From Nereocystis luetkeana (Eukaryota > Sar > Phaeophyceae > Laminariales > Laminariaceae): a DNA stretch of 64,000 bases. Positions 45,130 through 56,107 of the stretch are shown here, piece after piece. Within the stretch, counting starts at the first letter, position 1. Each line of letters starts with the position of its first letter. The stretch lies in the NCBI GenBank assembly GCA_031213475.1, contig JARUPZ010000024.1, positions 1,922,001-1,986,000 of the forward strand, in the 5' to 3' direction. The notes under the pieces were generated by a model. That model did no database searches and was not told the DNA's origin. It saw only the letters and a program-made list of their open reading frames with translations. A program made the position numbers and the translations under genes.

Positions 45130-45560
45130 CCTATTTCCTGTTTTAGGTATCGGCAGTATTTAAGCCGACACCGAGCAGCTATGAATAGCTGTACAATATA
45201 GCTCTGGATGAAGGGTTGTGTATTGGCGATTGAGGTGTTTTTTACACCTTATCTCGAAAGGTGAATGTAGCTGCTGTGCTTCGCTTGAAAGTTTGGTAAG
45301 CGGGTGAACTCGCTGTGGCTGTAGGTCGGACTTGTTCTGATCCGATTGCCTTCTCCTTTCTTATTTTGGCCACGTCACGCGCACACATGTATGCCATGTT
45401 CGCACGAGAGTGCACATAACCTGCGTGTTAGCACGCACGCCCCAGGCCACATGTTATGTGTCTTGGGCTACTATGCTCGTTTCGCTATTTGGACCCTCGC
45501 TGCTTTTGAAGAGCTGATACTGCATTACTGCTTCCCCAAGGTTATGGGGTGCTGCCTGTC
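45130..45560 (+). repeat. repeat family X, copy 3
   Basis: It includes both the ccgagcagct...atctcgaaa half (45165-45265) and the ccacgtcacgcgcacac...gtcgtctgtcgtcg half (45370-45570). Confidence 0.75.
45180..45187. other. TATGAATA, diverged TTAA-type scar
   Basis: agcagctatgaatagctgta against agcagctagctgta in copy 1 (TA at 41837-41838). CTAG became CTATGAATAG, one base from the CTATTAATAG form. Confidence 0.7.
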
Positions 45561-46694
45561 GTCTGTCGTCGTTGTGGTACACTCTACACTGCCTTCTGCC
45601 TGCTGCTGCCTTCGGAACTGTTACTTCTATCACATCGAAGGCCCTGCCGAGCTCAACGCGGACACCTCTTCCGTGATGAGACATCGACGGGCGATCCCCA
45701 TTCGAGATGGCCCTGCGGATGGCTCGTTCACGTTTTCTTCTAGCATAGAGTCAAGGCGACTGCTCCAAATCGCAACGTGATGCACGGACGAAACAAGGCG
45801 TTCTCTTCAAGCGATAGCGCCAGGAAAATACTGTGTTCGGAAAAATCGAACAATCAACCTCAGGCTGCGTCAGAAATTATTTTTTGTTTTTTTTCCGGGA
45901 AATCAACTACCGTGCATTTGTTTTTTGTCTCCCAGCACAGAACATACAGCAGCTATAATTTGCCATGCAGAGCAGCTTGGAGATTGGCGAATACAGAGCA
46001 AGTTTGAATTGAAGTTGTCCAATAAATGAACCAATTCGACGCGATTCGACGAAGAACGTGCGTCGTGCCGTGGGGAGGGGTACCTGCTATGTTTCCTCAA
46101 GATCAAAGTTGCGACGAGAGACAGGTATCATCTTCATGAACTCTATGGCATGCAATATAACATTGGAGATCGAGGTAAAATTGTCAAGATTATATATCTT
46201 GCAAGTTCCTTGTCTATCCCTCTTCCTCCTCCTCCCCTTCCCCGGGCATGTGTGTGCCCTTGACTTCCCATCACTTGGCATTGGCTCCGCACTTAAAACC
46301 CTCGAAAACAAACGCAGTGATTATGATGATGCTATGTCCCAAGTGACGTCTCAAACTCTCAACCCCTTCACCGCTTCCCGGGGCATGTGTGCCAGCGACA
46401 GCCTGCAAACATGTGCAGCCTCGTAGATCGTACGTACCTGGTATTTCGGTATCGGTATACCGTAATGTCCTTTGATAACACCCCCCGGGGCGCATACACG
46501 TTTTTGGCGAAAAGTAACACCACGGGCGTACCCAGAGGTAGAGGGATGATCTTTTCACAATACCGAGAAAAAAAAAACACGGGGCGAAAAGCCCCCGGGG
46601 TGTTGGTCTCTTATTTTCTGTTCTGTTCGGGGCACCCACCGGAGACACACACGAACACATAATTTGCCGCGGAGCTCTCGCGCTGGAACCTAAG
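45561..46694. other. region with weak exon candidates
   Basis: Plus frame 46058-46426 ends with a plausible coding stretch (LGIGSALKTLENKRSDYDDA to a stop), but no splice sites fix it. TACCTGGTA lies at 46435. An inverted pair (accccccggggcgc near 46481 and gcccccggggtgtt near 46590) can form a hairpin of about 110 bp. Confidence 0.35.
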
Positions 46695-46950
46695 ATGTCG
46701 GGCCTAAACAACATCTACGAGCAAGCATTCAAGAAGCAGAAGGCGGGCGGTTGGGGAAGCTTGCGCCGCTCGCCACAAAGGTATATGAAACCCCCTTCGA
46801 CAACAACAACGGCAACAACAACGGCAACGACAGTAGCAACAACAGCAGTGTTGCCGGAATGTATGCCTTTAGTTCATGTGAACGCCCCGTAGGACGGCCA
46901 AACAAAAGCCGAAAAAATGGCACCCCGGGGCGAACTCAGAGGTATGAGGG
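46695..46950 (+). CDS. possible first exon(s) with Asn repeat
   Basis: ATG at 46695 in good context (aagATGT) opens MSGLNNIYEQAFKKQK. In the next frame the sequence continues as KLAPLATKVYETPFDNNNG, an Asn-rich run, then FSSCERPVGRPNKSRKNGTP with an AT-hook-like GRP, and meets a donor (CAGAG|GTATGA) at about 46942. The two frames could be joined by a short intron or reflect a frameshift. No family recognised. Confidence 0.3.
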
Positions 46951-47276
46951 CTCACGTCTTGATCTAAATATTGCAAGGCAGCTCTATTCCCGATTTTGTA
47001 TTATATGAGCTACTACCGTAGCTCATATCGCCGGGTGGGGCCCGTATGTTCTGCATGATTCAGCACGTGTTTCCTGGGTTGGATCTATCTGTGGTCTGCA
47101 GATCCTGGTGTGCAGATCTTGCACAACCTCTCACAACGGCAGGTAGGGAACTATTATTATTCGTAGATGATCTATCTGCAGGCAGATAGATCATGATCTG
47201 TCCGAGGTGTGAACTACTTGGAATCACGGTAGTGGGAGACTTAGGATAGTGTTCGCAGGGGGAAAAAAAAAACATG
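46951..47276. repeat. tRNA-Lys cassette flank (pair with 48600-48859)
   Basis: gtagctcatatcgccgggtggggcccgtatgttctgca, acctctcacaacgg, gatcatg and ctatctgtccgaggtgt-like blocks repeat before the tRNA at 48.9 kb. Confidence 0.7.
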
Positions 47277-47349
47277 CACCGAAGGAGGGGCTCGAACCCT
47301 CGACCACAAGATTAAGAGTCTTGCGCTCTACCGACTGAGCTACTCCGGC
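47277..47349 (-). tRNA. tRNA-Lys (CUU), copy 3
   Basis: Same 73-nt sequence as copies 1 and 2. On minus a run of ten T (plus A-run 47263-47272) terminates it shortly downstream. Confidence 0.95.
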
Positions 47350-48599
47350 TGATTGTACTTCAATATATCGTCGTCGTTACAACAATCGTCCCCGTCGTGG
47401 CGCACGTGGCATATTCAGAGTCTTGGCAATTACGGTACATATTCTACGTACTTCGGTATCGGTATACCGTAAGGGACTCGTTTAAACAATATATATGCTC
47501 GTACTTCGAATCGATTTCAAATCGATTTTTGATTTCGAATCAAATCGGTTTCAAACGACTATTTTTATTAATCGAATCGATTTTAAATCGATTTGGCGGG
47601 AATGTGCTTTGGCTCCTATCGGGGAAACACCTGTCCCAGCGTATTCTCGATTTTTTTTATGACGTCGCAATACCGCATAATCTCACACGACACCCGGCTG
47701 ACAAGCGCAGACGAGAGCGACAGCGTGCATCGTCGCCCCGCCGCCAGCCTCTGTTTCGTTTTGGCGACGCAGGCTAGGAAGCTATCACGCCAAGCGCCAC
47801 ACACGGGACAGCGACGGCGATGCAACTATCGGAGTCTCTAACTTTTATTCCGTGTTTTGGGTTGATCGCTTGGTTCTCGTGGCGCTTGGCCAAACCATCT
47901 GGTGGAACAATTGGGTTAGAGACCACCAGGAGTTTGTTCTAGGAGCCACCGTCGGGTTACGCTGAGCTATGGTCTGTGGCTGTGGGCGCGGCTGTTGCCC
48001 CGGTTGCAACTCATCCAGGTTCACGATTTATCGCCCCGGTGGTGGTCGTCGATAATACCCGAACAGCGACGGATTGTCTGGGGGACGTTGGCACAGTGGG
48101 GGCATGCCATGCAAGTTGGATGTACTCATTCCACTTCGAATCGATTTGATCGGATCGAAGTGGAAAAAATATGTATCTTGGGGAACTAAATTCTTACTTT
48201 TCCACCAAACCGAATCGACTTAATTTATACCTGGTATTCATAAACCATGAATCCATTCGATTCGAAAGTGTCCTTTGTTCAAACGGGCCCAGACATCTCG
48301 TAAAAAGGCGAAGACGAATTATGTGAAAGCAGAGCCTAGACAAGCTACTACTGTAGATAGGCTACGAATAGTTAAACCGGGCCTCTACGTCTCCTGAAAA
48401 AAAGCACATCGAATCATTTTGAGGCTGAGCCTAGGCAAGCTCCTAGACTATCACATATATATACGTATTTTTGTGCCCGGTATGTACGACAAAAAAATAC
48501 TCCACACGTCAGCCAGATCATCGATCCACCCTTCATGAGCTAGATACTTCAAGGCAGACATATCCCCGACCTTGTGCATACGATACCAGGTACCGGGTA
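47350..48599. other. region without a supported gene
   Basis: It contains repeated cgaatcgattt words (47505-47600, 48133-48260) and cassette sequence (gagcctagacaagct, gagcctaggcaagct) also found at 35960-36060 and 40440-40560. Confidence 0.4.
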
Positions 48600-48814
48600 C
48601 TTGATATGAACTACTCTACTGCTGTAGCTCATGTTGCCTGGTGAGGCCCGCATGTTCTGCAATATCTAGCAAAATTCATGTTTACGGGGTTGGATTTGTG
48701 GTACACAGATGCTACATACACGACCTCTCACAACGGGAGCGGTGAGGAACCAGATTGATTATCTACTGTAGATCATGCGATCTATCCGAGGTGTAGCTGA
48801 ATGGGAATCGTCGC

Positions 48815-48980
48815 GGCGGTGAGAGGTGTGGGATAACGTATGCAGAAAATAAAGAGATGCACCGAAGGAGGGGCTCGAACCCTCGACCACAAGATTAGGC
48901 GGTGAGAGGTGTGGGATAACGTATGCAGAAAATAAAGAGATGCACCGAAGGAGGGGCTCGAACCCTCGACCACAAGATTA
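48815..48980. repeat. 83-bp tandem duplication cutting into a tRNA gene
   Basis: Units 48815-48897 and 48898-48980 are identical by eye (ggcggtgagaggtgtggg...accacaagatta). The unit spans the tRNA terminator side and the 3' half of tRNA-Lys. Confidence 0.95.
48860..48897 (-). pseudogene. 3' half of tRNA-Lys created by the duplication
   Basis: It has the acceptor 3' strand, T arm and part of the anticodon arm only; the 5' half is missing. It sits directly downstream (on minus) of the complete gene at 48943-49015. Confidence 0.95.
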
Positions 48981-49015
48981 AGAGTCTTGCGCTCTACCGA
49001 CTGAGCTACTCCGGC
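48943..49015 (-). tRNA. tRNA-Lys (CUU), copy 4
   Basis: Complete 73 nt, same sequence as the others. Its downstream flank (tctctttattttc on minus) has only short T-runs, so termination may be less efficient than at copies 1 and 3. Confidence 0.93.
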
Positions 49016-49104
49016 TGATCTTACTGTCTTGACATGACCAAGTATCTCCGCAACACAATCAATCGTTCCCCTCGTGGTACGCCCAGATTCAGAGTTTCGC
49101 GCAT

Positions 49105-49124
49105 ACCGACTGAGCTACTCCGGC
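49105..49124 (-). pseudogene. 5' fragment of tRNA-Lys
   Basis: accgactgagctactccggc, 20 nt of the acceptor and D arm, 90 bp upstream (on minus) of copy 4. Confidence 0.85.
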
Positions 49125-51730
49125 AGACGAAACTTACGGATATTGTTATGTTACATACTAACCGTACGCTACGGCGGGCCGTAGGACATGACGGAACGAT
49201 AACCCCGGAAACGTGTTCTACATCATGCGGATTATCCCAGCCGGCAACACGAGCTAGACAATGCAAGAACGGGATTGCATCTGCCTGGTGAACCTAGACC
49301 ATGAAGTGGGAACCGGTTTTCTGTCCGAGGTGTGGATACTTGGGCTGCCGTGGAGTAGACGCACGGGACACCATTTGTTAATTTGTTGCGGCTCTACGTC
49401 ACCCATGCTGAAAACGCCCCGCGAGATGACGTTGTAAAGCTGTGTCCCGTGCACGGAATATAACCGTTGCTTGGGACCTGGTTTATCACAGACGAAAAAC
49501 TGTATTTTGTCCCCATCGACAAGGGCTGCCCAGATTCCGCGCACAGAAAGAAAATTGACCAAAATCGTGGCATCCAGAGCAGTCACCGGCCTATTCCTTC
49601 CCGAGGAATGTACCACTCGCGCGATCGATGTGCCTAAGTTGTGATGCGAACGTGAGAGTATACCCTGTCTGTCCAGTCTGAACAGAAATGAGGATTCAGA
49701 ATCAACGCCCGAGGTTCATGTTTGACGTTTTGAGTCCGGGTTTCAGCTTATGTTTTTATAAAACTATGAAATACGTCAGCTGTGAGCTCGACTGATTGAA
49801 GAGTTGATACTCAGCTTTGCAAGTTGCGCAATACGTCTCGTCTGTATCCCATTTTTTAGTTTTTAATGACGTGTTTTTTGTCTGATTCTGTCCATGTGCC
49901 CATTCCGAACGAATTGTGAGCTCTTCAAGCTCTTTCTTGTCTGTTCATAACACGTTCACGGCGGCACTTCGAAATTGTCGAGAGTGGCAAAAAAAAGGCA
50001 TGTTTCGATCAAATGGGAGAACGTCGCATCATAGTGTAGTACAAAAGGGGTGCCAATTAAGTACCTGGCACCGTATAATTTCGGGGACCCCCCCCCCCCC
50101 CCCTAAGTTGTAGTCAAAAGGGGGCATCCTTGGGCACCCTCATACGTCACGGTGCCCGTCAGCCCCAACAACTTGCCCGAAAAAAAAGAAGGGTGTGCGT
50201 ACGTGCTCTGCATGGGCTGTGGGTTTCTTGCCAGCGCGTCATAATTAAATTTGTGGCAGGCTGAGGCACGCGCGGGCACCTCCCGCGAACGGGTTTTCCT
50301 AACCCCCTGTTTGGCTAGGTAGGGAGGGGGGCACCCCCGTTCGATTGTTTCCCATACAAGACAATGTTTAAAAAGAGGATGTAGCTTTTGTTAGAAAGGG
50401 GAAATTCATATAACAAATGAAAATATTCAAAGTTATCGACGAAAACAACGTGCTGTCTTGGTTTTTTTTTATGTGTGCTGTACAGCAGTTCTCAACTGGA
50501 CTATGAAATAAATAATACCCTGTGTGTGTTTTTATTCCCTACTCGCTGGTGACTGATATGTATGGAGGGTCGGTGTTGTGATGATATGCTACTGCTGCTG
50601 TACCGCAAACACCAGGTGATGGAGCGCCTCGTGGTGTGGCACAACAGCAGCCATCTGGTCCCGGCTCCACGGCAAGAGGCAATCCTGCCGCCGGGAAAGG
50701 CGCCAGGAATCGCGCTGCGACGTAGGCCCGCGGGTCCGCGAGGGTTCGAGACTCCCAGCAGTCGGAAGGGGTTTTTGTTGAGGCACAGGGCCAGAAACAG
50801 ACGGCCGACCGGGTTGAAATGCGCGCCACGGTTAACGTTGCAGTCCACGACGCCGTGAACGAGCTCGTCGGCAGTAGCGTGTCCCAGTAGACCATCTCCT
50901 CTATAGCCACCAAGAAGACCTTAGAAACGTCCGTCGCGGATACTAGCAAGAAGGTTCCCGTATACAAGACGCAGCTGAAAAAGGCAAGCAGGAGAACGGG
51001 GCAACGGTCCTCAATATTTCGCAGACGGCCTTAGTGCCTCAACTCGCCTAAGCGACGGCGGTGGGCACGTACGAGGAATCTTGCTATGTCAACATCTGCG
51101 TGGATGCTTCAGAGTATTTGTCGTCCATTTACAGTAGTGCTCGATTATTCCAAATGCTCTCGTTTCAGTGTTAATATTGGTAGTGACCGAAGCGCCCGAA
51201 TCTCGTTATTTTGTTTATTTTGAAACTTCGTGGTGTCGAAACGACGATATTATGGGGGCTTCCGGGCCGAGAGCGATGTGCATCTTGTATTGTCCACACG
51301 CGGATGCATATTGTTTTTTTTTCTCAGCATTGCCTGGCTTCTTTCGTGGCGAGGGCAATTCTTCTTGCTTCTCCTGCCCGTTTCGTTGCGCCTAAAGTAC
51401 TTGATCGGTGACCGCACCTTATTTTATCATTTTAGCGTTAACGCTAAGCCCGATGCCGCTATAATTCACGCAACGCAATGTTCGGCAGGCCACGGGAACC
51501 GCGACGGCCGAGCTCAAAGCATCCTCGGGCGCCGGTATGACGGAAACAACACGAAGGGAGGGCATCAGACGAAGTCGAACAAGCATTAGAGAGTCGCCGC
51601 TCTGCCGCAGCCGGGCCGAAGGATAAATAAAGCGCACTTCCCATTTTTGTAGTTCCGGCAGAGCGAGGAAAGAGTCCAGTGTCGTGCTATGATATGTAGG
51701 CCGCTTTTTATGCGAGGTTGGATTTTTCAG
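49125..51730. other. region without a confident gene
   Basis: One copy of the ctcaactttgcaag repeat (49745-49865). Overlapping ORFs at 50501-50967 on minus (142 and 115 codons) and 50562-50858 on plus have mixed composition, with no decision possible. A C-run lies near 50090-50103. TACTGCTGCTGTA at about 50587. Confidence 0.35.
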
Positions 51731-52195
51731 GCTCCAAGAAAAAGAGTGTTTCTTTGTTTCGATTCCGTTTTGCCCCAGAAATCCAGGAGATCGGCCCCTT
51801 TCTTCTCAGTACGAGTCCGATAACGTCCGGGGAGGTAAGCAGATCAACGCCCCGCTTCTCAAAGGTCACAGTTGTAATATTTTCCCAATATGTGCAGTTT
51901 TTTTTTGTTTTGTTGCCAGAAGGTGGCCGTGAAACAAAAAGGGGGTCTCGGATTGAGCGGCGTTTGCTTTTTGACAAAGCATCCTCAACTAGGAGCTAGT
52001 CTGAGATTCTTGCAACTGCGACCCTCGCGAAGCGGGAAACGTGCTACGTACCTCTCCCGAGAGACTGATAGTCGGACTTCTTCCGAGGAAAGCGGGCCCA
52101 AATTGCCCGCTTTCCTGGGCGAAACGACTCCGAACGTTTACAGCCTCAACAACGTCTCGCCTGAAAAAGGGACTGACATTTCTGTGCTGGCGTGA
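51731..52195 (+). CDS. 3' end of an unrecognised gene (two exons)
   Basis: Exon 51731-51834 follows gatttttcag and ends at a donor (GGGGAG|GTAAGC). An 85-bp intron ends in a strong tract (ttttttttgttttgttgccag). Exon 51920-52195 continues in the same phase to TGA. The junction reads ...SPITSGE/KVAVKQKGG.... The last exon encodes a Ser/Arg/Lys-rich stretch and ends NNVSPEKGTDISVLA. No domain. A minus-strand ORF (51977-51708) overlaps, but the splice signals with frame agreement favour plus. Upstream exons were not found. Confidence 0.5.
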
Positions 52196-52396
52196 AATTT
52201 GGTATGGGCGTGTATCTGAAGAGATTGGTGGGGGGGGGGGGGGGCGCTCCTTTGCTTTGCCTCTATTTATTTGTTGTCCGGTGTGAGTAGGTCGTTACGT
52301 ACTGTGTACCGTGTACGCTTCGTGAAAAAACACTACGTAGCCTGCAGTGAAGTGCTGGGTGGTATTTCGTATGTGATGCGGCATCATGCAGTCGAA

Positions 52397-53576
52397 ATGG
52401 CCTTCGACCCGGAATCTCTCGCTTTGTTTTCGCTCCTTTGCCTTATCGGGCATGAACCTGGAAAGGTGATGGCGATGCCGGATGATTTCCGCGTCGAGAT
52501 TGTCGAGGAGATCACGGACAAGATCATGAACAGAGTCACAACAAACAGAAAGGAGGACTTTCGTAACGACTTGCAGTTGAGACTCCAATCAGCCGTCAGC
52601 ACCATGCTCACAGCGTTTGACTCCAATGACAAGCAGGAACGTGAAGAACAGGCCGAGCGTGGGTAAGCCCCCCCCCCGTCTACTGTAGAGTCCTGTGTAT
52701 GTTTAGTAAAGCGTCCAAAGATGTCTCCAGCGATGAAATATTCATGGCTCGAGCGCTACGCGTATACCAGGTATGAATGGACTTGGATTTGCAATGGCAA
52801 TAATACTTGTGAGCCTGTTCTCTGCGAGTCTATATATAGATCCCGCCGAGAGTATTTGGTTAACGTTTTAAGACACCCTCGAAACCAGCGCCCTGCTTGT
52901 GTCCGTGTTGGTTTCTCTTTTCCCGTCTTTACAGTGAAGGGGCGCAGAGCGGAGAGGAGGGAAGAAGCAGCAAGCGGCCCGCCCCAGTCTCCGAGGCATT
53001 CTTCTCTGTGGGGTCTTCCGTGGAATTGTCGGGCGAGGCACCCACCCCATCGCCAGAGCCCGGGAAGGGGAGTAGCAGCAAGAAACGAGAGCCATCTGAT
53101 AGGTATCAGTATGTTAGTATGTGATTGCGAATTTAGTAGTCTGCTAGCAGGTCTGTCAATGATGTAGGTGGTTAACGTAGTGCCGAAGGCCAAACGTTGG
53201 AGCTTGCGCATTGCGCGCATATCGACTCCCCTAAATCCGGCGTGCGGCACAATTTCGCCGCAAATTTGGTCATCATGGCACGTCCATTCTAATGTGATGC
53301 AACCCAGCCCTTGCACGTGCACTCGGTGCACTTCCCAGCAGGTCAGCGTCAGCCACGGTACCTTCTGCGGTCTGCCCTCGCTCGCTGCCCGTTCCCCAGC
53401 AAATCATCCAGACCCAGCCCCCTCCCGCCCAGATGGTAGCGACCCTGCATCATATTATGGTTTGTGTTGGGTGCGTCGGCACTTCAATGGACCGGCTGCC
53501 GCAGAGTTTCGACAGCGACGACCTTCAAGTTTTCTTCAGCCCTTTCCGCTGCGACCCTTTGCGCGAATTGTTGTAG
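52397..53576 (+). CDS. three-exon gene, 222-residue protein of unknown function
   Basis: ATG at 52397 (cgaaATGG). Exons 52397-52662, 52935-53102 and 53342-53576 are joined by GT-AG introns of 272 and 239 bp (donors CGTGG|GTAAGC and GATAG|GTATCAG; acceptors ctttacag and ttcccagcag). Exon lengths sum to 669, an exact multiple of three, with the only stop at the end. The first 80 residues look folded and helical (DDFRVEIVEEITDKIMNRV...), 85-145 are Ser/Glu/Pro/Lys-rich and probably disordered, and the end (QIIQTQPPPAQMVATLHH ... SFDSDDLQVFFSPFRCDP) may fold again. No family recognised. The start is only 200 bp after the stop of the previous model, so the two may be parts of one locus. Confidence 0.5.
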
Positions 53577-55904
53577 CCATGGTCTCTTTTTTGCTGTGAA
53601 CAGCTATTGCGGCCGTGTCCCTGCTTCGTTCGGGCTGTGTACGTAGTTGGTAGTGTATGCTCTACGAGAGTACGTAGCAGTGTTTCACGTCGGTAGCCTG
53701 TGCCGTCACTTTGTTTAAGGGAGTTGCGCTTGTTGCGCCACATCTGCATGGTGTCATGTATGTTGGCGTGGGGTTTCATACCTAAAATATATAGTCTTGC
53801 GCATTTCTTGCTTTGTTCGGCCTATAGTATAGTCTACAGTTGTTGTCTGATACACTATTTTCCCTTGTTGGCTCGGTATTGACAGCGACAATACCTCAAG
53901 GAAATAGCTGGGGAGGGTACCGCAGCAGCAGTGTTTGTAAGTGTGGCTTTGATGTTTTTATCTCTAAAGCTGTTCACCAGGCAGCAGTGTTTTTGTTTGG
54001 TTTATCGTCTTACTGTAGGTTGACACAGTAACGAATCTATGCTCTACCGAAGTACCAGGTAACATGTATTTCAGGCGAGTCATCCTGCACATTTTTAGGC
54101 GATTTCGCTTGTTGTGACACACGTTGTTTTGAGTTGCTGCTCAGTGCGGGCCCTTAGTTAGGGACGTTATACCGGCGCAGTGTGGGTAATCTGCGAAGAT
54201 TATTGCTGCGGTGGTTTGATGTACGTGCAGCCAGCAGCAGCAGCGTTGCGCTTGCTGTATAGGACCGACGGCCGGCACGGTTATAAGGTATTGTGCAGTA
54301 GAGGAGCAGGGGGTGAAACCCAGACTCTGAGAATGGCGACTGGCCGCCAGTGATTTCTTGCCGCCCACTCGTCGCTCACCAATTCGAAAGAGCGGGGGGG
54401 GACGGAGACCGGCTACTGCTGTACTTGTGTTCAACACCATGTAGACCAATTGTTACCCGTTTTCTTAACATGTTTTACCATGTCGGAGGAGAAGGAATCT
54501 AATCGTAGTTACTGGTACATACAGCAGTACATTTTTGCGGGACTCCACGTGCTGTCTGAGGCCGAGACTGCTGTGTACAGCAGGAACGGTCGGAGTCTAG
54601 GGAGGGAGGGAATATAAAACTTTTTACACAATACTCTGGCCCACGCATACTGCTGTACCGCGTGTAAATGAGTGGTTTGCTGCTGAAGGGGCGTCTACGA
54701 GGTGCCTCGGGCGGGAGTTCTCATTTACCTCAAAGTAATACATTTTACCCTCTTGGCTCTGTGGACCAACTCTGAACGTTTGTGCGACATGCAGGGTTTT
54801 CTTTGTTTCTAGAGGCTGCAAACATTGCCCCACTCTATTTCCAATTTATTCGCCCTAAATACATAGGTGCAGTTCTAACAGGATTGAGATGCGATCGGTA
54901 CTTGAGAAAAGGGTTTCGTGCCCGCGTTATTCTGTACCAAGGGATACATGGATGTCTCCCTTTGTTTTCGCACACAGCAGTACAGGAGGGGCAGAAACGG
55001 ATAGCCCTCCCTCCGCGAAGTGACACGCGCATGAAGTGTTGGAGCGCGAATCACTCGCGCCCGATTCAAAACATGATATTTGTTACATTCTAGGGTTGAC
55101 CCCGGGGACAAAATGCTTGTTACAGTCAGCACCTGGGGGTTGTGTTCATGCGGGCGAGCACCGCTAAATCCCCAATTGTGTCCGCTAGACTCGATAATAT
55201 CCTCAAAACGGTGTACCGGTCCCCCCCCCCCCGCCACTTGACGGTATAGAGGAAACTCGGCACAGAAAGGCTCTTTGTATCGGCGACCTCAAGGCACAAC
55301 AAAGCTTAGGTCACACCGTCTCCTATCTAGGTCAACTGGCGCGACACGCCGCGAGTATACCGTCTTCCGTCGAGTAGTTCGTGTCCGAAAAGCCATCTCC
55401 GGCCTCTTGTGGGTGCTGGTGGGATGTATCCAAAAACCTCCCGCCTGGGCTGCAGGAACGACTTGAACACGCACACCGAAACCCTTCCCATCGCTACTCA
55501 TCGCACAATGTAAACTCCTGAGCTCCGGAGACCAGCATCGATCACGGCAGCAGCAGTATCTCAAACATGCGTGTATTGTGGAACGCCCAGGAAAATATAT
55601 ACCTGGGGCGAACTGCGTTGGTTGGAGGGGACAACTTAGTATTGACCCGGACTTCAGAGGGAAAAAAATGTAGGTGAATAGTGACGATTACAGCAACGAC
55701 GGTCACTGCGTGGTTGGGGGGCGATATAATAAATTGGTGTCCGAAGCACAATGCAAGGAGCCGACTCGTATAGTATAGCACGGCCGCGACATGATATTTC
55801 TGTGCTGCTGGGCGCATGCTCTGCTCGTAGACGATGGGTGGCACCGAAATTAGTCATTGTTTCAGTCACTACCACAGGGCGCCCCCAAGGGGTCATTAGT
55901 CTAC
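53577..55904. other. region without a confident gene
   Basis: Motifs TACCAGGTA (54053), TACTGCTGTA (54414, 54648), TACAGCAGTA (54530). Frames on both strands around 54624-55100 look partly coding (minus: YYFEVNENSRPRHLVDAP) but no model holds together. Frame 55275-55564 has no domain. Confidence 0.35.
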
Positions 55905-55950
55905 TATTAATAGGGTACTCAGTCAGCGCTGACTGGGTAGACTATTAATA
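55905..55950. repeat. inverted pair of TATTAATA motifs
   Basis: Two CTATTAATAG motifs (55904 and 55942) flank ggtactcagtcagcgctgactgggta, itself near palindromic and similar to the element ends at 43.2-43.9 kb. Confidence 0.7.
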
Positions 55951-56052
55951 GGCTAGGCTATCGCTTCCAACCAACAACAAAATTTGCTGTTGTGAGTGAG
56001 GCCGGCTCGGTCTCTCGGCATTGGCCTTCGGGGCGAACCCCTCCCCACATGT

Positions 56053-56060
<8 letters not shown>

Positions 56061-56107
<47 letters not shown>
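56061..56107 (+). repeat. CTG microsatellite
   Basis: About 15 perfect CTG units after a short ACT run. It reads as poly-Leu on plus and poly-Ser on minus. Confidence 0.97.

Noticed and set aside
50501-50967. Minus-strand ORF that first looked like ankyrin repeats
   Set aside because: No consistent repeat period or conserved ankyrin residues could be traced; the plus strand is equally open.
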